NCBI GenBank assembly: GCA_948469315.1
Contig: CAOKLQ010000006.1
Location: 45,336-109,335, forward strand
DNA length: 64,000 bases
Source of the DNA: an uncultured Clostridium sp.
GTDB taxonomy: Bacteria > Bacillota > Clostridia > TANB77 > CAG-508
Direction of reading: 5' to 3'
The translations under genes and the position numbers were made by a program. The notes below the pieces were generated by a model. The model had not been told where the DNA came from and made no database searches. It was given only the letters and a program-made list of their open reading frames with translations. Shown in pieces: positions 45,001 to 53,195 of the stretch (positions are counted from its first letter, which is position 1; each line of letters opens with the position of its first letter).

Positions 45001-46871
45001 TTTCCGTCTGTTATAAACTGAGTTTGCTCTCCTGTTAAACCTATTTTTATTATGTGATTATTTATTATTTCTATTTTTGTAATTTCCATTTGGTTTGTAA
45101 ATAGTATATTTGCTGATTTTATGTTTATATTTTCAACTTCTTGTGGCAAACTTATTTCTAGTGTAGGATTTTTATATAAATCGTCAGTCATATCATCTGA
45201 TTCTAATACAGCTCTTATTTCTACATCTTCATTTGTTACTACTGTTGATAAATTTTCTTTTCCTATTTGCATACTTGCTTTGGTTGTTGTTTCTAATAAG
45301 TTTGTTACTTGTTTTATGTCTTGTGTGTATTGTGCTAAACTATTTCCTACTAAGTTTGTTTCTATATTTACAAATGATTTTATTTGATTTACATTATATG
45401 GACTTGTAGCTGTTATCATTTTTGTATTTTCAATTATTATTTTTCCTTCTGAAACTGGTTTTGTTGTTTGTATTTTGATGTTTGAAATATGCTCATTAAA
45501 ATTAAATACATAGTTTCCATTTTCATCTAAACTTGTATCTTTATTTATTATTCCTACTAATTTGTCTCCACTTAATATTTGTGCTTGTCCTTGTTCTCCT
45601 AATATTTTATTAAAGTTTACTTTGTTTATTTTTGTTTGTTTATAGTATGAATTTACATACTTATCTTTACCATCTTGTTGTATAAATTTATCTGTATCTT
45701 GTGCAAAGACTAATGCATCTGTAAAATCTGCATAAGATATATTTGCACTCCATATTGATTTATACTGGGTTTCATAGTTTGAGCCAGCATACATATATCC
45801 TTTACTTAGACTTTTAGTTGTATCTAAGATAAAATCTACATTATTTCCATTTAAATTAACTTCTTGTGATTTTGTTATTTCGTTTTTTACTTCTATATTT
45901 TTATATGTTGTTATATTGCTTGATGCTTTTAATTCTATATTTGATATATTTTCATTATTTTCATATACAAAAGTTACTATATATTCATCTACTCCATCTT
46001 TCCAAGATATCTTGTTTTCATTGTTTGGAAGATTTTCTACATTTATTTCTACTATTCCAGTTTCATTATTATATGTATAATTTTGATTTGTAAAGTAATT
46101 ACCATTTTCTATTCCATTTGTAGCAACAGTATTTACAGCTGCTACTCTTACATCTTGTGCTAAAGAATTGTTTATTTGTGGCACTTGTACTTTTATATTT
46201 GTATTTTTTATTGGTAAAACATTGTCTACTATTCCTGATGTTACTTTTGTTTGAATTACAGTTTTATTTCCTAATATCATATATTTTTGTACATTTGTAT
46301 CTATTATAGTTTTTGCATCTGCTGTGTAATCTACTCTAACTATAATATTTGAATTTACATCTAGAGCTTTTCCTTTTATATTTGTGTAACTACTTGTAAA
46401 CTCTACATTAGTTTCTTTTGCTAAATAATCTATATCTATAATTTGACTATGATTTATTTTTATTTTTGCAGATATTATAGCTTTAGTCTTACTACTTATT
46501 TGATTTAATATTATTTTATTTTTTTCAAATGTATTTACAAGTGAATCTATACTTTGGCTTTCAATAGATATAATTTCAAAGTTTGAATTTCTAAGTTCTA
46601 TTGTAGATCCTTTTAAATATCCTTCTGATACATTTACTTCAAAATTTATTATAGCCTCATCTTGAGTATTAACAAAGATACTATGTGTGTTTTTTTCTTC
46701 TACTACAAAAAATGCATCAAAACTTACATTTTTATCAGATGTAATGCTTTTTTGCTCTTCTAATTCTTCAAATGCTGCATAACTTTTCGTAGCTATTGGC
46801 AATATATTTATTATTGCAAGCAACATAATTATAAATATTGCAATTATTTTGTTTAGTATTTGTTTTACCAT
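42051..46871 (-). CDS. Giant surface protein with DUF11 and SdrD-type B domains
   Basis: 1606 residues. A signal peptide (IIAIFIIMLLAIINILPIAT, cleaved near KSYAAF) leads to many beta-sandwich repeats. A DUF11-type module (YTGQVVTYTVTVTNKGTEDA) sits near residue 900, and an SdrD-B module (KISGTAWLDKNKDGSMNKDE, EDGTYILEKLEDGKYTVIFE) near 1330 after a PVDPDNPDIPP linker. The end GGPITYITLTLTIMTLICIG plus a basic tail is a membrane anchor without LPxTG. It is probably a cell-surface adhesin with isopeptide-type stability. Expressed first in the operon with the 1667-residue protein. Confidence 0.85.
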   Translation of the reverse strand: MVKQILNKIIAIFIIMLLAIINILPIATKSYAAFEELEEQKSITSDKNVSFDAFFVVEEKNTHSIFVNTQDEAIINFEVNVSEGYLKGSTIELRNSNFEIISIESQSIDSLVNTFEKNKIILNQISSKTKAIISAKIKINHSQIIDIDYLAKETNVEFTSSYTNIKGKALDVNSNIIVRVDYTADAKTIIDTNVQKYMILGNKTVIQTKVTSGIVDNVLPIKNTNIKVQVPQINNSLAQDVRVAAVNTVATNGIENGNYFTNQNYTYNNETGIVEINVENLPNNENKISWKDGVDEYIVTFVYENNENISNIELKASSNITTYKNIEVKNEITKSQEVNLNGNNVDFILDTTKSLSKGYMYAGSNYETQYKSIWSANISYADFTDALVFAQDTDKFIQQDGKDKYVNSYYKQTKINKVNFNKILGEQGQAQILSGDKLVGIINKDTSLDENGNYVFNFNEHISNIKIQTTKPVSEGKIIIENTKMITATSPYNVNQIKSFVNIETNLVGNSLAQYTQDIKQVTNLLETTTKASMQIGKENLSTVVTNEDVEIRAVLESDDMTDDLYKNPTLEISLPQEVENINIKSANILFTNQMEITKIEIINNHIIKIGLTGEQTQFITDGNKGITIILNTDLNLNKTATNKQTQVIMKVTNEKMIDLENEGISSVNTNIVAPTGVIALNSVTNKLTGKTATSLESKQEEVELERNMQSQIATYKQTIINNTNNTISNVKVIGTIPTKQDKYGSTIDTKLIEAINSIEQIDCTVYYSENLNATSDLENEKNGWTNQITQNSKSYLIVVNEDINQARELNFTYDVELPENLNYGAKAISSYKVEYEEGKKDQGQIASIQNTNVATYSVAQENNRKNVVNTEEATKVSLTTGEGAILEATLEDNTVDGTVYTGQVVTYTVTVTNKGTEDAENVKVNAKVPEGMVYTQYKEAEDEINQGEYIEDLNIKNVDINIGKIEKNETKTVNFYLNPKVNQKTVIQVEISQNEQIVSSDKIENNIEKSILNMSMELGTKKDIIISNRYKFQLKLSKQENDIENITIKIKIPDNIEIEKVYINDDELDTTKFFYDERNREIITTIDKVEEDVITIFVKSPNLGSSGNIYAIVEYEDMKQYSNVASVNVYDINATATVISNKGEYIKAGEEIQYTFEIKNQGDVTFKDFIRMNIADELIYESVNIDNKNIPKEDLNYSNSNNSIAAYVEIEPNSSKIIHIQCKVYEKLELYEDREVQVITNIEKIKFKKEFSYIIEANMTDEKEDPEKPVDPDNPDIPPISKTYKISGTAWLDKNKDGSMNKDEIKLSGITVKAIDQNGTQKAQTTTKEDGTYILEKLEDGKYTVIFEYDTSRYLLTAYQKEGIEESISSNVVKGTFNNKEVGTTDIITIIDRSIANINIGLVEGSNFDLSLDKKVIQISMANTKATSTKAYDTKLAKIDLDYKYINSTNLAIKYEITVTNEGDIPGTATKIVDYIPKEFDFSTELNKDWYTSGQNIETKALADTIINPGESASITLVLTKSMTESDNGIYANTAEIADIYNEFGEEDSDSIPGNNKEGEDDISTANVILGLKTGGPITYITLTLTIMTLICIGAYELNKRVLKI

Positions 46872-47280
46872 TTCTTAAATCCTCCTAATTTTTACAAAAT
46901 ATCACATATATTTATATTATATTTTCTTTATAGACCTTTTTCAATTGTATAAATTTAGCTCATTTTTTAGATTACATCGTTTTTATTTACGGAAAAGCCA
47001 TTTGGCATTTTTATTTTTCATTTATTACATTTTCATTAAGTTTTTGTTTTGTTTCGTAATATATTTGTTTTGGGATTATTTACTATCTTTCTAATTACAG
47101 TTTTCCGTAAGAATTTTAAAATTGTTAATTTCATACTTAAAACAAACTATATATTTTTTAAGCTTTAGTTTTTAATTTTTTTATCTCATCTATGTAACAC
47201 TTTATCTTTTTACATCATATAATTATTATAGTTATTTATATTTTGCATTTTGCATATTAATTAATAGGAGGTCAATTTTT
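46872..47280. other. Divergent intergenic region with a separated inverted repeat
   Basis: 409 bp between two divergent starts. TTACGGAAAA (46989-46998) and TTTTCCGTAA (47084-47093) form a perfect 10-bp dyad about 85 bp apart. The rest is AT-rich and gene-free, and must hold promoters for the adhesin operon and the 47.3-kb genes. Confidence 0.5.
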
Positions 47281-47454
47281 ATGAACAATTCTAATAATTT
47301 TGATATGAAAAGTCTTATGAATATGCTTTCTAAAGTAGATAAGAAGGATTTACAAAATAGTATTAAAAAAGCTAATGAAATTATGAATTCTAGTAATCGT
47401 GATGAGATTATTAATGAGCTTAAGAAGAATTTGAATAAAAATAGTAATAATTAG
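47281..47454 (+). CDS. Small Asn/Lys-rich hypothetical protein
   Basis: 57 residues, MNNSNNFDMKSLMNMLSKVD onward, with a strong AATAGGAGGTC site. It is helical and polar, like the start of the following gene (MNEDMSELMNKLNDML), so the two may be related. First of a three-gene cluster with products similar to conserved clostridial proteins of unknown function, possibly sporulation-linked. Confidence 0.7.
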   Translation: MNNSNNFDMKSLMNMLSKVDKKDLQNSIKKANEIMNSSNRDEIINELKKNLNKNSNN

Positions 47455-47573
47455 TTTTTAGTTAATTTAATAATTATTAATCTAAAATTTTTTCAAAGGT
47501 CCCCACTTACTTCTTAAAATTTAATCTTAATAATTATTAAATTAAACTCACATACTTTTTTAGGAGGGTTTTT

Positions 47574-47975
47574 ATGAACGAAGATATGTCTGAATTAATG
47601 AATAAATTAAATGATATGCTAGGCTCGGATTCTTCTTCTGATTTGAAGAATCTAATTAATAATTTTGCTAATAATTCAGATAATAATTCTTCTGATAAAT
47701 ATAGTAATAGCAATAATAATTTCCAAAATGACGAAGATGAAAATTCTTCTAATTTTAATATTGATTTTGAAACTATAATGAAAATTAAAACTATGATGGA
47801 TGCTTTTAATACAAAAAAAGACGACCCAAGAGCCAAACTTCTTAAGTCTTTGAAACCGTATTTAAAAGAAAGTAGAAAAAACAAAGTAGACCAATATATT
47901 GGTCTTCTTAATATGAGTCAAGTTTTTGATCTTTTTAAAAATTCTGGTGGTGATGTAAATGCCAGTGATAAATAG
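47574..47975 (+). CDS. Hypothetical protein, probably sporulation-linked
   Basis: 133 residues: an Asn/Ser-rich, disordered first half and a conserved helical end, MDAFNTKKDDPRAKLLKSLK followed by PYLKESRKNKVDQYIGLL. The pattern DDPRxxLLxSLKPYLxExRKxKVDxYI is one I associate with conserved proteins of spore-forming Clostridia. TTTAGGAGGG site. The next gene starts inside its last codons, so translation is coupled. Confidence 0.7.
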   Translation: MNEDMSELMNKLNDMLGSDSSSDLKNLINNFANNSDNNSSDKYSNSNNNFQNDEDENSSNFNIDFETIMKIKTMMDAFNTKKDDPRAKLLKSLKPYLKESRKNKVDQYIGLLNMSQVFDLFKNSGGDVNASDK

Positions 47976-48307
47976 TCCTTTTACATCTCCATTTTCCAGA
48001 TATTCGCAATATAAAAACCAAACTAATTATTATAATAATCTACATAATTATAATTTAATGGGTAAGTTTAATCATAATTCAAATAATAATTATACTGTAG
48101 ATGAGCGGTAGCTCTTACTTTAATGATAAACAACAAAATAACTCTACTGAAGATGAAAAACGTGGAACAAAGGAGTTCTTCGAAATTCTCGGAATTAAAT
48201 TATATTTTGATGATATCTTGCTTATTTGCTTAATCTTTTTTCTTTATAATGAAGATGTTCATGATGAAATGTTATTTATAGCACTTATTTTGCTTCTTTT
48301 ATCTTAA
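47959..48307 (+). CDS. Small membrane protein, +1 shift at CGG
   Basis: An ATG at 47959, overlapping the previous gene by 17 nt, opens a frame MPVINSPFTSPFSRYSQYKN of 49 codons that meets CGG at 48106-48108, then TAG. Skipping C gives GSSYFNDKQQNN and the conserved FFEILGIKLYFDD, ILLICLIFFLYNEDV and LFIALILLLLS, a hydrophobic C-terminus I have seen in clostridial proteins of unknown function. The joined span is 3n+1 nt, about 115 residues. Alone, the second frame would start MSGSSYF without a ribosome binding site. The shift also joins an unstructured tail to a membrane domain. Confidence 0.75.
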
Positions 48308-48339
48308 TTTTTATAATAATTATATAATATCTTCTTTTT

Positions 48340-48535
48340 CTAAAGCCCAGGGCTTTGCCCTTACCTTTTAATCTCATACCACTTAAGACACCTTCGTTCT
48401 TTCGAATCTTCAAAAAGGTTTGATTTATAAATTCAATTTTGGTATCTTGCTCGCCCTTCCCCAATGGTATTGTAACAAGCTTCGCTTTAACAATACTCAT
48501 CGGTCCCCCCGAAGAATTCGCAAGTTTTAAGTAAA
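48340..48535 (-). repeat. ~190-bp dispersed 3'UTR repeat, copy 3
   Basis: On the minus strand: ACTTGCGAATTCTTCGG, GGGACCGATGAG, TATTGTTAAAG...TTGTTACAATA, GGGGAAGGGCGAG, GGTGTCTTAAG and GATTAAAAGGTAAGGGC. The same blocks in the same order as 2588-2775. It begins about 20 nt after the minC stop. Confidence 0.75.
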
Positions 48536-48554
48536 GTTTTTCTAATAATTAATT

Positions 48555-49175
48555 TTATTCTAATTCTATTTTGTTTCCTTCTTTGTTCACTGTGGCATAT
48601 GTATATAATATATTTTCTTCATCTTCTCTTTTTTCTATTTGTTTTACTATGTTTGATATTCTTATTTGTGGTACATCTATTTTTTGTGCTGCTATTATTG
48701 CTTTTTTGTTTCCTTTTGCTCCTGCATGTGCAAGTCCCATTAATCGTCCTAATATTACTATATTATCTCCTGCTATTACTTCTGCTCCTGAATTTACATC
48801 TCCTATTATTACTATGCTTCCTTCATTTTCTATTTTTTGTCCTGATCTTAGTGATCCTCTGTGATATAAAGTATTAGACTTACCTACATCTTGATTATAT
48901 GTTTTTCTTATTCCGTGTAATCCTAGCTCTTTTGAACTTTCAAATTTTATTTCAACATCTATTTGTGATTGTATTACTTTTTTTATTTCTTCTATTTCTT
49001 TATTTTTTAATACTTTTCCTGTTACATATATTGGTGTTTTATCTTCTTTGTATAGATTTTTTAGTTCTTGCAACTTTAGACTTAAAGATTTTATTATCTC
49101 TTCATATGCGCTCTGTTCGTTTAATTTGATTATTATTTCATTTGTTTGTAATTTTATTTCTATTATTTGTGCCAT
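48555..49175 (-). CDS. minC: Septum site-determining protein MinC
   Basis: 206 residues. The N-terminal FtsZ-antagonist domain (IIEIKLQTNEIIIKLNEQSA) is followed by the C-terminal beta-helix (LYHRGSLRSGQKIENEGSIV, IIGDVNSGAEVIAGDNIVIL, LGRLMGLAHAGAKGNKKAII) that binds MinD. MinC blocks Z-ring assembly near the poles. In most Clostridia minD follows at once; here the 190-bp repeat and the opposite-strand gene follow, so minD must be elsewhere or absent. AGAAAGGATGAAG site. Confidence 0.93.
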   Translation of the reverse strand: MAQIIEIKLQTNEIIIKLNEQSAYEEIIKSLSLKLQELKNLYKEDKTPIYVTGKVLKNKEIEEIKKVIQSQIDVEIKFESSKELGLHGIRKTYNQDVGKSNTLYHRGSLRSGQKIENEGSIVIIGDVNSGAEVIAGDNIVILGRLMGLAHAGAKGNKKAIIAAQKIDVPQIRISNIVKQIEKREDEENILYTYATVNKEGNKIELE

Positions 49176-49194
49176 GTTTCTTCATCCTTTCTTT

Positions 49195-49345
49195 TTTCTA
49201 AGGACAGGGACCTAAACTTTACCAATGGGACAGGTCCTTGATTTCTTCAAAATCAGAGATCAGTCCATTATGTCCCACTACCCATATGTTTTACCTATGT
49301 CAGAACATTAGTTATTTATATGTTTATTTTTTTATAATTGTGCCG
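49195..49345. repeat. Intergenic GTCCC-type composite repeat
   Basis: GGACAGGGACC, GGGACAGGTCC and TGTCCCACTACCCATATGTTTT. The last part matches the repeat at 51.5 kb. It fills the space between mrdA and minC. Confidence 0.5.
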
Positions 49346-49347
49346 TT

Positions 49348-51453
49348 TTATCTTATTGATTCTGTGTATGGTATTGATGTTATGTCTTCTTGGATTTGTT
49401 CTATGTTCATCCCAAAGTATTGTCTCATTATTTCTTTTACAGCTTCTGCTGTATAGTATCCGTGTCCCCCATTTTCAACTAGTACTACTACTGCTATTTC
49501 TGGTGAATTGTATGGTGCAAATCCTGCAAACCAGGCATTTACTTTTCCTGTTGAGGTTTCTGCTGAACCTGTTTTTCCTCCAACTCCTATTGAAAAATCT
49601 CTAAATACACTGTATGCTGTACCTCCTTGATCATCTGTAACAGATTCCATTCCTTCTAGTACTGCTTTTAGGTTTTGCTCCGAAATTTTTATTTCTTCAT
49701 CATTCTCACTATTATTTAAACCTAATTTTTGATTAATATAATTTTGTATCTCTAGACCCGAAACTTCGCTGCCATCTGCATTTATAACCTTTTCTACAAT
49801 TGTTGGCTGTATTTTGTTTCCTCCATTTGCAACCATACTTATATATTTTGTTAATTGCACTAATGTAAATGAATTATAACTTTGCCCTATTGCTGCTGAA
49901 AGAGTCTCTCCTCCATACCACTGCTCTGAATATAGCTTTTGCTTTGTTTCTACAGATGCAAGCGTTCCAGAGTTCTCATTTGGAAGTTGTATTCCTGTTT
50001 TTGTTCCTAATCCGAAATATTTTGCATATTTTACTAAAGTATTTATTCCCATTCTATCTGCTATTTCATAAAAGTAATAGTTACATGAATGCTGAATTGC
50101 TCCTGATACATTAAGTCTTCCATGTCCTCTATGATGGTCTGTATATATCCAACATTTTGGATTTGTGTATTTAGGATATACTCCTGTATCATTTATTGTA
50201 TCTTTTATTCCAATTGTTCCTGATTCCAATCCTGCTATTGCTGTTACCATTTTAAATATTGAACCTGGTGCATAGGATGTTTGCAATGTTTTATTTACAA
50301 GTGGAGTATCTGCTGTATTATATTTACTCCATACTTCCGAACTCATAGGTTTTGTGAAATCTTGTGGATTAAAGTCTGGGTAACTTGCCATTGCTAAAAC
50401 TTCTCCAGTTTTAACATTCATTACTACTGCTGCTCCCGAGTTTGTTTCATATTTTTTAGAAAATCCTCCACTATTTATTTTTTTTATGTTATTTTCTAAA
50501 GCTTCCTCAGTTACTTTTTGCAAATTTGCATCTATTGTTAGTACTATATCACTTCCCTGCACAGCATCCTCAGTTATGTATTCTTCAGTTGTTGTTCCAT
50601 TAACTGCCATATCTATTTGTCTACTTCCATTTTTTCCCTTTAAATAATTCTCAAATAAATACTCTATTCCTGTTTTTCCTATATAATCATTAGACTGATA
50701 TTGATCTGATCTTTGCTTTAATTCATCTTCTGTTATCCTTCCAATTGTTCCTATTACATGAGATGCTAAATTATCAGATAAATATTGCCTATTTGGTTCT
50801 ACTACTACACTTATTCCTGGAAAGCTTTCGTTTCTTTCATTAAATTCTAATGCACTTGCTCTGCTTATATTATTTGATATTGTTATAGATTTTGTCGTAC
50901 TATATCCATCCTGAGCTATTTGGTATCTTATTGCCATTACTTTTCTTGCTATATGTATATCTTCAAATTGTACTTCGTATTTTTCCTTGAATGCATTAAA
51001 GCAATCTTCTACACTTTGTCTATTTTCAATTTTGTTCCTTTTTTTCCAATTTGCAATTTTTTCTTCTGTATCAAAATTAAATGTTAATATTTCATTTTCA
51101 TTTATATTTATTGGAAACGTATCTATATATGTATCTTCATTTTTTTCTAGTACTTCTATTATGTTTAATATTGTCTGATTTAGTGTTCGGTTATCTACTT
51201 TACTTTTATATAGTTCTAAACTAAATCCCATATTACTTCCTACTATTTTATTTCCGTTTCTATCTAATATTGAGCCTCTTGTTGCAACAAGTATACTTTC
51301 TCTTGTAAGCCTTGTATTTGATTGCTCTCTATATTCTTCACCATGTATTATCTGTAGATTGAAAAGTTGCAATAGTAATATAATCCCTAGTATATATATT
51401 AGGGTTGTAATAGAATTAAATCTAAGTTTTGTGTTTGGTATACTACTTTTCAA
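49348..51453 (-). CDS. mrdA: Penicillin-binding protein 2 (peptidoglycan transpeptidase)
   Basis: About 701 residues from a TTG at 51453, preceded by AGAAAGGAGAAAAGA; an upstream ATG at 51492 lies in repeat sequence. Membrane helix ITTLIYILGIILLLQLFNLQ, the PBP dimerisation domain (RGSILDRNGNKIVG), then the transpeptidase with YAPGSIFKM (SxxK nucleophile), HSCNYYF (SxN) and GGKTGSAET (KTG). It cross-links the lateral wall with RodA and MreBCD. It lies in the usual mreB-mreC-mreD-mrdA-minC order. Confidence 0.94.
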   Translation of the reverse strand: MKSSIPNTKLRFNSITTLIYILGIILLLQLFNLQIIHGEEYREQSNTRLTRESILVATRGSILDRNGNKIVGSNMGFSLELYKSKVDNRTLNQTILNIIEVLEKNEDTYIDTFPININENEILTFNFDTEEKIANWKKRNKIENRQSVEDCFNAFKEKYEVQFEDIHIARKVMAIRYQIAQDGYSTTKSITISNNISRASALEFNERNESFPGISVVVEPNRQYLSDNLASHVIGTIGRITEDELKQRSDQYQSNDYIGKTGIEYLFENYLKGKNGSRQIDMAVNGTTTEEYITEDAVQGSDIVLTIDANLQKVTEEALENNIKKINSGGFSKKYETNSGAAVVMNVKTGEVLAMASYPDFNPQDFTKPMSSEVWSKYNTADTPLVNKTLQTSYAPGSIFKMVTAIAGLESGTIGIKDTINDTGVYPKYTNPKCWIYTDHHRGHGRLNVSGAIQHSCNYYFYEIADRMGINTLVKYAKYFGLGTKTGIQLPNENSGTLASVETKQKLYSEQWYGGETLSAAIGQSYNSFTLVQLTKYISMVANGGNKIQPTIVEKVINADGSEVSGLEIQNYINQKLGLNNSENDEEIKISEQNLKAVLEGMESVTDDQGGTAYSVFRDFSIGVGGKTGSAETSTGKVNAWFAGFAPYNSPEIAVVVLVENGGHGYYTAEAVKEIMRQYFGMNIEQIQEDITSIPYTESIR

Positions 51454-51477
51454 TCTTTTCTCCTTTCTTCTTTCTAA

Positions 51478-51575
51478 GAATAGAGGACACACCTTTTTTC
51501 TAGGGTTATTTCTTTGTGGTTAAAGGTATGTCCCGCTACCCATATGTTTTATTGATGTCAAAACATTGATTATTG
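51478..51575. repeat. Type-B intergenic repeat, second copy
   Basis: GAGGACACACC, GGTTAAAGGTATGTCC and ATGTTTTATTGATGTCA match 18524-18610. Confidence 0.65.
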
Positions 51576-51599
51576 ATACACTTATGTAACACCTGGTAT

Positions 51600-51692
51600 G
51601 GGGCGCCAAGCATTTCAGAGTTTAACATATTTTTTGCATATGTTCATGAACGGGTCGCCTAAGGGCGCCGACCCCCCTACACATGTCTGACA
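51600..51692. repeat. Short hairpin repeat unit (GGGTCG...CGACCC)
   Basis: GGGTCGCCTAAGGGCGCCGACCC then CCCTACACATGTCTGACAT. The same tail as the CCCTACATTGTTTGACAT family, with different stem bases. Confidence 0.6.
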
Positions 51693-51700
51693 TTTACTTT

Positions 51701-52234
51701 TTAATAATATCTGGTTAGAATTTTGCTTTGTTTGAACATGTCTTGAATGTTGAATCCTACTTTTTGCATTAATGGGTATAGTATTATTGTTAATATTGAA
51801 TTATATATTACTTCTACTATTACTTTTACTAAAAATTCTTTTGGTTCCCATATATATGAAAATATCATTGAATTTATTATATAATTTATAAGTTCATAAA
51901 AAAATGTTGTTACAGCTACCATCCCTATTATTGTTATTTTACTATCTTTTGAAAAGTTTTTGTCTAATATTGCACCAATTAGACCTAACCCTCCAAGCAT
52001 TATTGCTGATAATCCTATTTTTTTACTTATAAAGATATCTAGCAATAACCCAAATATAACTCCAAATGTTAAACCATACACTTTATTTGTAAATAAACCT
52101 ATAAATAAAACAAATACTACTATTAAATTTGGCTTTATTCCTGCTATTGTAAACCAAGAAAAAAAGTTTGATTGTAATATATAAATACATAGAAATATTA
52201 CTATAAATCCTATTACAAGTCCAAACTTTTTCAC
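51701..52234 (-). CDS. mreD: Rod shape-determining protein MreD
   Basis: 177 residues, GTG start after AAAGGAGGTAATTAAA. Five or six membrane helices (LVIGFIVIFLCIYILQSNFF, IAGIKPNLIVVFVLFIGLFT, LTFGVIFGLLLDIFISKKIG) give the MreD topology. It joins MreC to MreB and RodA in the elongasome. It follows mreC after 14 nt. Confidence 0.88.
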   Translation of the reverse strand: MKKFGLVIGFIVIFLCIYILQSNFFSWFTIAGIKPNLIVVFVLFIGLFTNKVYGLTFGVIFGLLLDIFISKKIGLSAIMLGGLGLIGAILDKNFSKDSKITIIGMVAVTTFFYELINYIINSMIFSYIWEPKEFLVKVIVEVIYNSILTIILYPLMQKVGFNIQDMFKQSKILTRYY

Positions 52235-52248
52235 TTTAATTACCTCCT

Positions 52249-53064
52249 TTATTTCATTACAACTAAAACTGTATCTAATTTAGAAAAGTCTACTGCTGTT
52301 TCTACCAAAGCATATCTGTCTGCTATATTATGCTTGTTTATTACTTTTTTTACTGTTCCAACATATATTCCTTTAGGGTATATACCTCCTAAACCTGATG
52401 TTTCTACACTATCATTTTGTACTAGTTCTGAGTCTATTGGTATATATGATGCTTTTAATTGTGATCTTCCTTCTAATGTTCCTTTTACAATTATTCCATC
52501 TTTTGAGCTAGATATTGTACAACTAACTGAACTTGCTGGATCTACTATTGTCTGTACTTTTGCAGTTGAATCTGTAACTGATATTACATGTCCAACTAAA
52601 CCTTTATCTGCAATTACTGTCATATTAACTGCTACTCCGTCTTTTGAACCAATGTTTATTATTATATCACTACTATAATTACTAATATCTCTATCTATAA
52701 CATATGCTGCTTTACTTTTATATTCAGAGTACTTTTCTGATAAATCTAATTCTTCTTTTAAAGTTACATTTTCAGATTTTACCATTTCTAATTCTCTTAA
52801 TGATTCTTCAAGCTCTGAATTTCTTACTTTTAAGTTCATATTTTCCTGTTTCAAATTATTTATGTCAGTAAAAAATGTATTGTTCCCAGACATCTTATTT
52901 TTTAAATACGTTAGACCATTTTGTATTGGAACTACTAATGAACTGACTGCATTTCCAATATATGAAAATTTTTCTATATTTATATTTGATATAAATACTA
53001 GTAATATTAATAATACTACTGTTATAGTTATACCTAATATACTGTCTTTATTGTTTTTATACAT
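52249..53064 (-). CDS. mreC: Rod shape-determining protein MreC
   Basis: 271 residues: one N-terminal helix (ILGITITVVLLILLVFISNI), a coiled coil (NNLKQENMNLKVRNSELEES), and the extracellular MreC beta-barrels (YVIDRDISNYSSDIIINIGS, NMTVIADKGLVGHVISVTDS, LGGIYPKGIYVGTVKKVINK). It organises cell-wall synthesis outside the membrane. No in-frame CGG. Confidence 0.92.
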   Translation of the reverse strand: MYKNNKDSILGITITVVLLILLVFISNINIEKFSYIGNAVSSLVVPIQNGLTYLKNKMSGNNTFFTDINNLKQENMNLKVRNSELEESLRELEMVKSENVTLKEELDLSEKYSEYKSKAAYVIDRDISNYSSDIIINIGSKDGVAVNMTVIADKGLVGHVISVTDSTAKVQTIVDPASSVSCTISSSKDGIIVKGTLEGRSQLKASYIPIDSELVQNDSVETSGLGGIYPKGIYVGTVKKVINKHNIADRYALVETAVDFSKLDTVLVVMK

Positions 53065-53088
53065 TTCTTACCTTCTTTCTTTTTTCTA

Positions 53089-53190
53089 ATGACAAGGGAA
53101 ATTGGCTTGTTTGTATGTTTTGATTTGTGTGGGTCAGTCAAGACTGACCCCTACATTGTTTGACATGTGTTTATTTGTGTATTTATACTT
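53089..53190. repeat. Hairpin repeat unit (GGGTCAGTC...GACTGACCC)
   Basis: GGGTCAGTC, loop AA, GACTGACCC, then CTACATTGTTTGACAT and TTTATTTGTGTATTTA. It lies between mreB and mreC. Confidence 0.7.
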
Positions 53191-53195
53191 ATTTT

